Positions 60,252 to 64,000 of a DNA stretch of 64,000 bases are shown one piece after another. The notes beneath the pieces are model-generated. The model did not search any database, was not told the DNA's origin, and saw only the letters and a list, made by a program, of their open reading frames with translations. Position 1 is the stretch's first letter, and the number at the start of each line of letters is the position of its first letter. Origin of the DNA: Thuidium tamariscinum (lineage: Eukaryota; Streptophyta; Bryopsida; Hypnales; Thuidiaceae); the NCBI GenBank assembly GCA_947034885.2, contig OX344753.2, forward strand, positions 24,754,347 to 24,818,346. Direction: 5' to 3'. Both the position numbers and the translations under genes were made by a program.

Positions 60252-60613
60252 GTTTATATTGGGCCTGGGGCTGGATGAAAGGTCAGCCAGATTCACTAGA
60301 AGAAAATCGTGTAAGAATGGTGTAAAATGCGTCACCTTGTTTATGTTAAAAACCATGTTTGCAACGCAGGAAAAACGCTCGAAAACGCGTCCCACAAAAC
60401 ATGTGCAAAATGAGCCACCCGGGAAAACGTATTTTATTTTCTACGTTTCTCTGCATTTCCCTACGTTTTTCCTGCGTTGCAAACGTGGTTTTCAACATAA
60501 ACAAGGTGATGTGTTTTACACCATTCTTACATGGTTTTCTTCTAGTGATTGGTCTTCAATCAGGCCTTCAACCAGCCCAATTTTCCCATCCAGTCCCAAT
60601 TAATATAAACCCC
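60252..60613. mobile_element. Decayed inverted-repeat element split by a CACTA MITE
   Basis: GTTTATATTGGGCCTGG.GCTGGAT on the left faces ATCCAGTCCCAATTAATATAAAC on the right, around the 254-bp CACTA element. Similar text (TATAAACCCC, CCAAGTATAAAC) recurs at 60990-61090, suggesting a family. Confidence 0.45.
60294..60547. mobile_element. CACTA-type fold-back MITE, 254 bp, ATT target duplication
   Basis: Begins CACTAGAAGAAAATC and ends GATTTTCTTCTAGTG-like (TGGTTTTCTTCTAGTG). ATT flanks both sides (60291-60293 and 60548-60550). The inverted repeats are about 84 bp each (60294-60377 and 60464-60547), leaving only about 86 bp between them. A transcript would fold into one long hairpin. There is no coding capacity. 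Confidence 0.9.
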
Positions 60614-61100
60614 TTCAAGGGCTGGATTCTAGAACCCAATTTCTAATTCATGTGCTCTTGGATTTTCTCAATGCTCAATAAAATCAATTAAAAAAAAAAT
60701 TTTAAACTTTAAAATATGCATGTTTATCTTTTCACTTCCTCTAATCTTTATCAAAAAATAAACAAAAAATATTTGTTTTTGTTGCTCTATTTTCTTCCTA
60801 TTTATTTTACTTCAGAAATAAAAATATTGTTTTTCTACAAATTTTTTACCTTACAAATTAGTCGGAGGTACTACAAATCTAATGAGACCATTCAAAGATG
60901 TACAAGGTGGACTATCAAGGAAAAAAACTCATTGAAATTTCATACAATCTAACATTAGAATGGCCATAGAAAGAAGTTTCAGTTTATAAACCCCAAGTAT
61001 AAACCCCTTGGACCAAATTCAGAGAAATTGAGTGATCCTATTGGTTCAAACTTGGAGAGTTCTGGCCGGCTTTCAATCCGGCCCCAAGTATAAACGGACC
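60614..61100. other. AT-rich intergenic
   Basis: No gene. 60976-61093 contains GGGGTTTATA / TATAAACCCC and CCGGCTTTCAATCCGG inverted text that may be another small fold-back element. Confidence 0.4.
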
Positions 61101-62450
61101 CTAAGAACTTGAAACTTGTTCATAATGGCATCAAGGGCCTTCCTTGAAGCATTTTTTTATGTCCCTTTCCTTCGTATACAAGCTAGGAATTTGCCCCAAA
61201 ACTCCTTACCAACAGCCAAAGCAATGGCTAATGTTTTTCCTATAGGGGTCCTAGCAACCTCTTGAACAATATGTGCTCATATGGTGTCTATGGAATACCA
61301 TCTGCTTGTAGATGACTATGGCTACTTAAATGAATGTAAGCCTGGATCATGTTAGTTGAACCTATAATATAATAAATTTTGTTGTTGCAAAAATTTATGC
61401 AAATAGGAGGCACCTTACAAATTTTAGAATCTAATATTCAGTCCTTTGGGAAAATTGTGCCTACTAGAAAAGAAGTGCTTGTGTTACATGACCACTTAGT
61501 TTCATTTCTCTTGGAATATTGCTTCAAGTAGTCACAAGTAATATTTGTGCATGTCAAATGACCAACACGAGTTGAATAACTAATTTTTTGAATTTTAAAC
61601 CAAGATCATTGTGAATATTGGAGGTTATAGTGCAACACCATACATGTCCATTGTAGCGTTTATTCATGCCATTCATGTTCTTAGAAGAACTACAAGATGC
61701 TATTGACTGACATGGTGGCAACTCAAACACAATGTCACCATCAAAAGTAGTTGGAAGAAATTGAACCTTATAGTAGTTCAAGGAATCAAAATCAAGAGAA
61801 GCAAACTTATTTTTGGATTCACAAATAGACCCTAACTTTCTCAAGCCTTGCATTATAGTAGAAAACTTCCTAATCAATTGGATAGAATGGAAGACATGAT
61901 AGAATTGAACTACTAGCACTACTGTCACATGCACCATCAAATTGTGTTGAAACCAATGTCCTAGAAGCATATATTGTGTAAGATGTAGAAGAATGAGGGT
62001 AGCCATCTATTGGCTTGTCTTCCGAATTACTTGATAAATCAATTATCAGACTAAAAATTTCTCAATTTGTAGAATTGATACCAAAACAATCATGTACATC
62101 AATTGACTCAATTGGACTTCTTGTTTCAACTTTCACAATTCAAAAAAATGGCACTTGTGCCATGGATGCATTAGATTTAGAGGTGAACATCTCTATAGAA
62201 GCAACTACTACAACTAAAGGCAACCCAAACTACTGATCAACTAGCGATTGTATTAAGTGTTAATATTTCATTATTAGATGCAAACTCACTAGATGCAATT
62301 TTTTTCTTTCTACACCGCATGCAAGGTGAGGATAAGTTTTTTTTGGGATTGCCGCACGTCCTTGTCTTTATGAGGGTTGCAAACTTTGCACATACCAACT
62401 TAATTGTGGGCTCTATGTGAAAATTTGATCCCCAAAAAGGACCCCACAAA
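61100..62450 (-). pseudogene. Possible decayed BED/hAT-type transposase
   Basis: Reading the minus strand from 62450: PFWGSNFHIEPTIKL, then after a one-base frame change CKVCNPHK, resembles a BED finger opening (aromatic positions and Cys-X2-Cys). A 150-codon frame at 62006-61554 includes NKRYNGHVWCCTITSNI, and further coding-like but interrupted text continues to about 61100. No catalytic motif could be identified, so the assignment is tentative. It could be another transposon class or chance. Confidence 0.25.
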
Positions 62451-62461
62451 GCCCAACAATG

Positions 62462-63063
62462 ATCAGAGTGTCATCGACCTCTTGGTACCAAGAGATGTTT
62501 CTAGGTTGCCAATTCTCGTGGCTTTTCCCAAATAAGCATGTGCTCTCAATACCAAGAGAGTTGACTAAGGTGACATAGATTACAATGTAATCGGAGTAAA
62601 ACTGTGCTCTCGATACTAAGACAACTTCCATGGGTGTTGATTTTTACGGTGTCAACGGAAAATGATTGCAATCCTAGTATTGAGACAAATGACTTGGGTG
62701 TTGACTCTTACTACAATATTGGAAATTGTTTGAGCTCTCAATACGGAGAGATGTGACCATGGTGCCTATATTGGTAGTGCAACTAACATGAGATTAAGTT
62801 ATTGGCATCAAGAGATGTGGTTGTGGTTCAAATACTGTAATGTTGATGGGAGTGAGAGTTTGTTCTACGTACTGAGAGATGTGCCAAGAGTGTTGATGCT
62901 TGTAGCTTAAACAAAGTGACTTGTTGCTCTTAGTACCCAAAGAGGTGTTGGTTCTTGTAGGATGACCCCTAGAGATTCAACTCTTGGTATTATGAAAAGG
63001 ACTTAGGATCCAGATGCTTGCAACTTATCTCGATGGAGGAAGATCTCTTAGTATCAAGAGAAA
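62462..63063. repeat. Diverged tandem repeat with CCAAGAG / TATCAAGAG core
   Basis: A motif like CTC[T/A]..TA.CAAGAGA followed by GTTGAC..GGTG recurs at irregular spacing of roughly 60-75 bases (for example 62491, 62554, 62612, 62735, 62807, 62862, 62929 and 63050). It looks like a decayed minisatellite without coding capacity. Confidence 0.5.
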
Positions 63064-63327
63064 AAATTGGGCTAATGATAGTTGAATCACTTATCCAAGA
63101 AGAAGCTAAGGTGACAATGGTGGCAACATAATTGTAGTATTTATTTTGCAATTACTCTCATCAATCAATCACCGGGATCACCAAATAAAATGTGTAAGAA
63201 TGAGCAGTTTTAAAATTTGGATAGCATTCACTACCAAGACACAACACTCTTTTAAAAGTTCTAATGCAATTAAAACTTTTTCAAATTAGTCTTTGTCTAT
63301 TACATCAGAAAAACTCTGAGATCAATA

Positions 63328-64000
63328 ACCCCTAAAGGTCGGAGGGATAGTTTAGAAGAAAGTAGTCCAAAAAAGGGTGTCTAGAGAAGAAAAAGAGCAG
63401 ATAGTAAATTTCAAATTTTTTGTAACTTTCAACCATAAGATCTTAAACTTATCTACACCATCCATCTCCTTACCAATTTTCACTTCAAAATTCATCAAAT
63501 TGAGTGAGATCTAAAGGTTCAAAGTTGACATTTACTATTTTTTCATTGCTAAAATTTCGGGCAGCTGCACTTTGATTGCTGAATTAGAGATGAATGAAAT
63601 TCCATTTTTATGGTTACCCTTTAGATTTTACTTGTCACATAAGCTAGGAACATGCTCCAAATTTTTCAGACCAATCCCATAAGTAGAATATATGCAAAAT
63701 GGAAAGATTAGAGACGTAGGTTCCACAAAATTGCTTTATACTAGCAATTTTTCTAGGGATGAATTTCTCATTCAAATCATTTCCCTTGATAAATCCAAAT
63801 GGTGAAGTCAATGACATACATGTAATTCAATACAAGGATGTGTCATTCCTCAAAAAGATCAAGAATTCAAAATTTGACCAAAAAAAATGAGGTCACAGAC
63901 TCTGTTCCCAGATACAATTGTGAGGACAACCCAAAGTGTTGGGCCACCTTCCACAGTTGAAAAGGTGTGACCTTGACACCCTCCCTCCACATTCCCTTCA
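63328..64000. mobile_element. TTAACCCCTAAAG-family element running off the window
   Basis: It begins ATAACCCCTAAAGGTCGGAG and contains CATAAGATCTTAAACTTATC and GGGCAGCTGCACTTTGATT, which match interior blocks at 43.4-44.4 and 46.0-46.9 kb. The right end lies outside the window or is decayed. Confidence 0.5.

Noticed and set aside
1-64000. CRISPR array, rRNA genes, prokaryotic operon signals
   Set aside because: No regularly spaced identical repeats, no rRNA-like sequence, and the genes are intron-containing eukaryotic genes.

Overview
The window is nuclear DNA from a land plant. Three of the recognisable genes are spliced with GT-AG introns. The recognisable families are plant-typical: a lysine/histidine-transporter-like amino-acid permease, a BAHD acyltransferase remnant and an ARF GTPase remnant. 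Islands of balanced base composition sit in very AT-rich DNA full of small inverted-repeat transposons. No seed-plant hallmark is visible, so a bryophyte, lycophyte or fern is possible, but the species cannot be named from the sequence alone.

Layout. 1-5.9 kb is a graveyard: a broken ARF gene (2018-2790), a BED zinc-finger scrap of a probable hAT transposase (3552-3833) and a truncated, frameshifted BAHD acyltransferase (4858-5873). About 5.93-14.8 kb and 51.8-60.14 kb are two copies of one segmental duplication in the same orientation. Each carries one gene on the minus strand. A large first coding exon gives an N-terminal helical region plus a complete protein kinase. A 44-nt micro-exon follows, then a 1146-nt exon coding for a degenerate P-loop GTPase-like module. 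The six-frame translation shows kinase and GTPase-like parts as separate ORFs, but splice sites and reading phase conserved in both copies join them into one predicted protein of about 870 residues. This kinase plus pseudo-GTPase fusion is the most interesting system in the window. The two copies differ at the very residues that should decide nucleotide binding.

15-25.7 kb is AT-rich and gene-poor, with several MITE families, including a Tourist-like element with a TAA target duplication nested in another element. 25.76-31.97 kb holds the one apparently intact, unduplicated gene, a seven-exon amino-acid transporter on the plus strand that splices cleanly into 517 codons. 32-51.8 kb is again AT-rich and repeat-dense: a 1.2-kb inverted-repeat element containing a minisatellite, a 142-bp CACTA-type MITE with a TCA target duplication, and a cluster of TTAACCCCTAAAG-ended elements. 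The second duplication copy carries three further insertions absent from the first: a 230-bp element with a 10-bp target duplication, a 384-bp MITE inside intron 2 of the kinase gene, and at its edge a 254-bp fold-back CACTA-type element with an ATT target duplication. 61-64 kb holds a possible second BED/hAT remnant, a decayed tandem repeat and the start of another TTAACCCCTAAAG element.

The functional genes are independent: two kinase/pseudo-GTPase paralogues (probably signalling or immunity, by inference only) and one membrane amino-acid transporter. Everything else supported here is pseudogene or mobile-element debris. All statements rest on reading the sequence by eye; no database or folding program was run.
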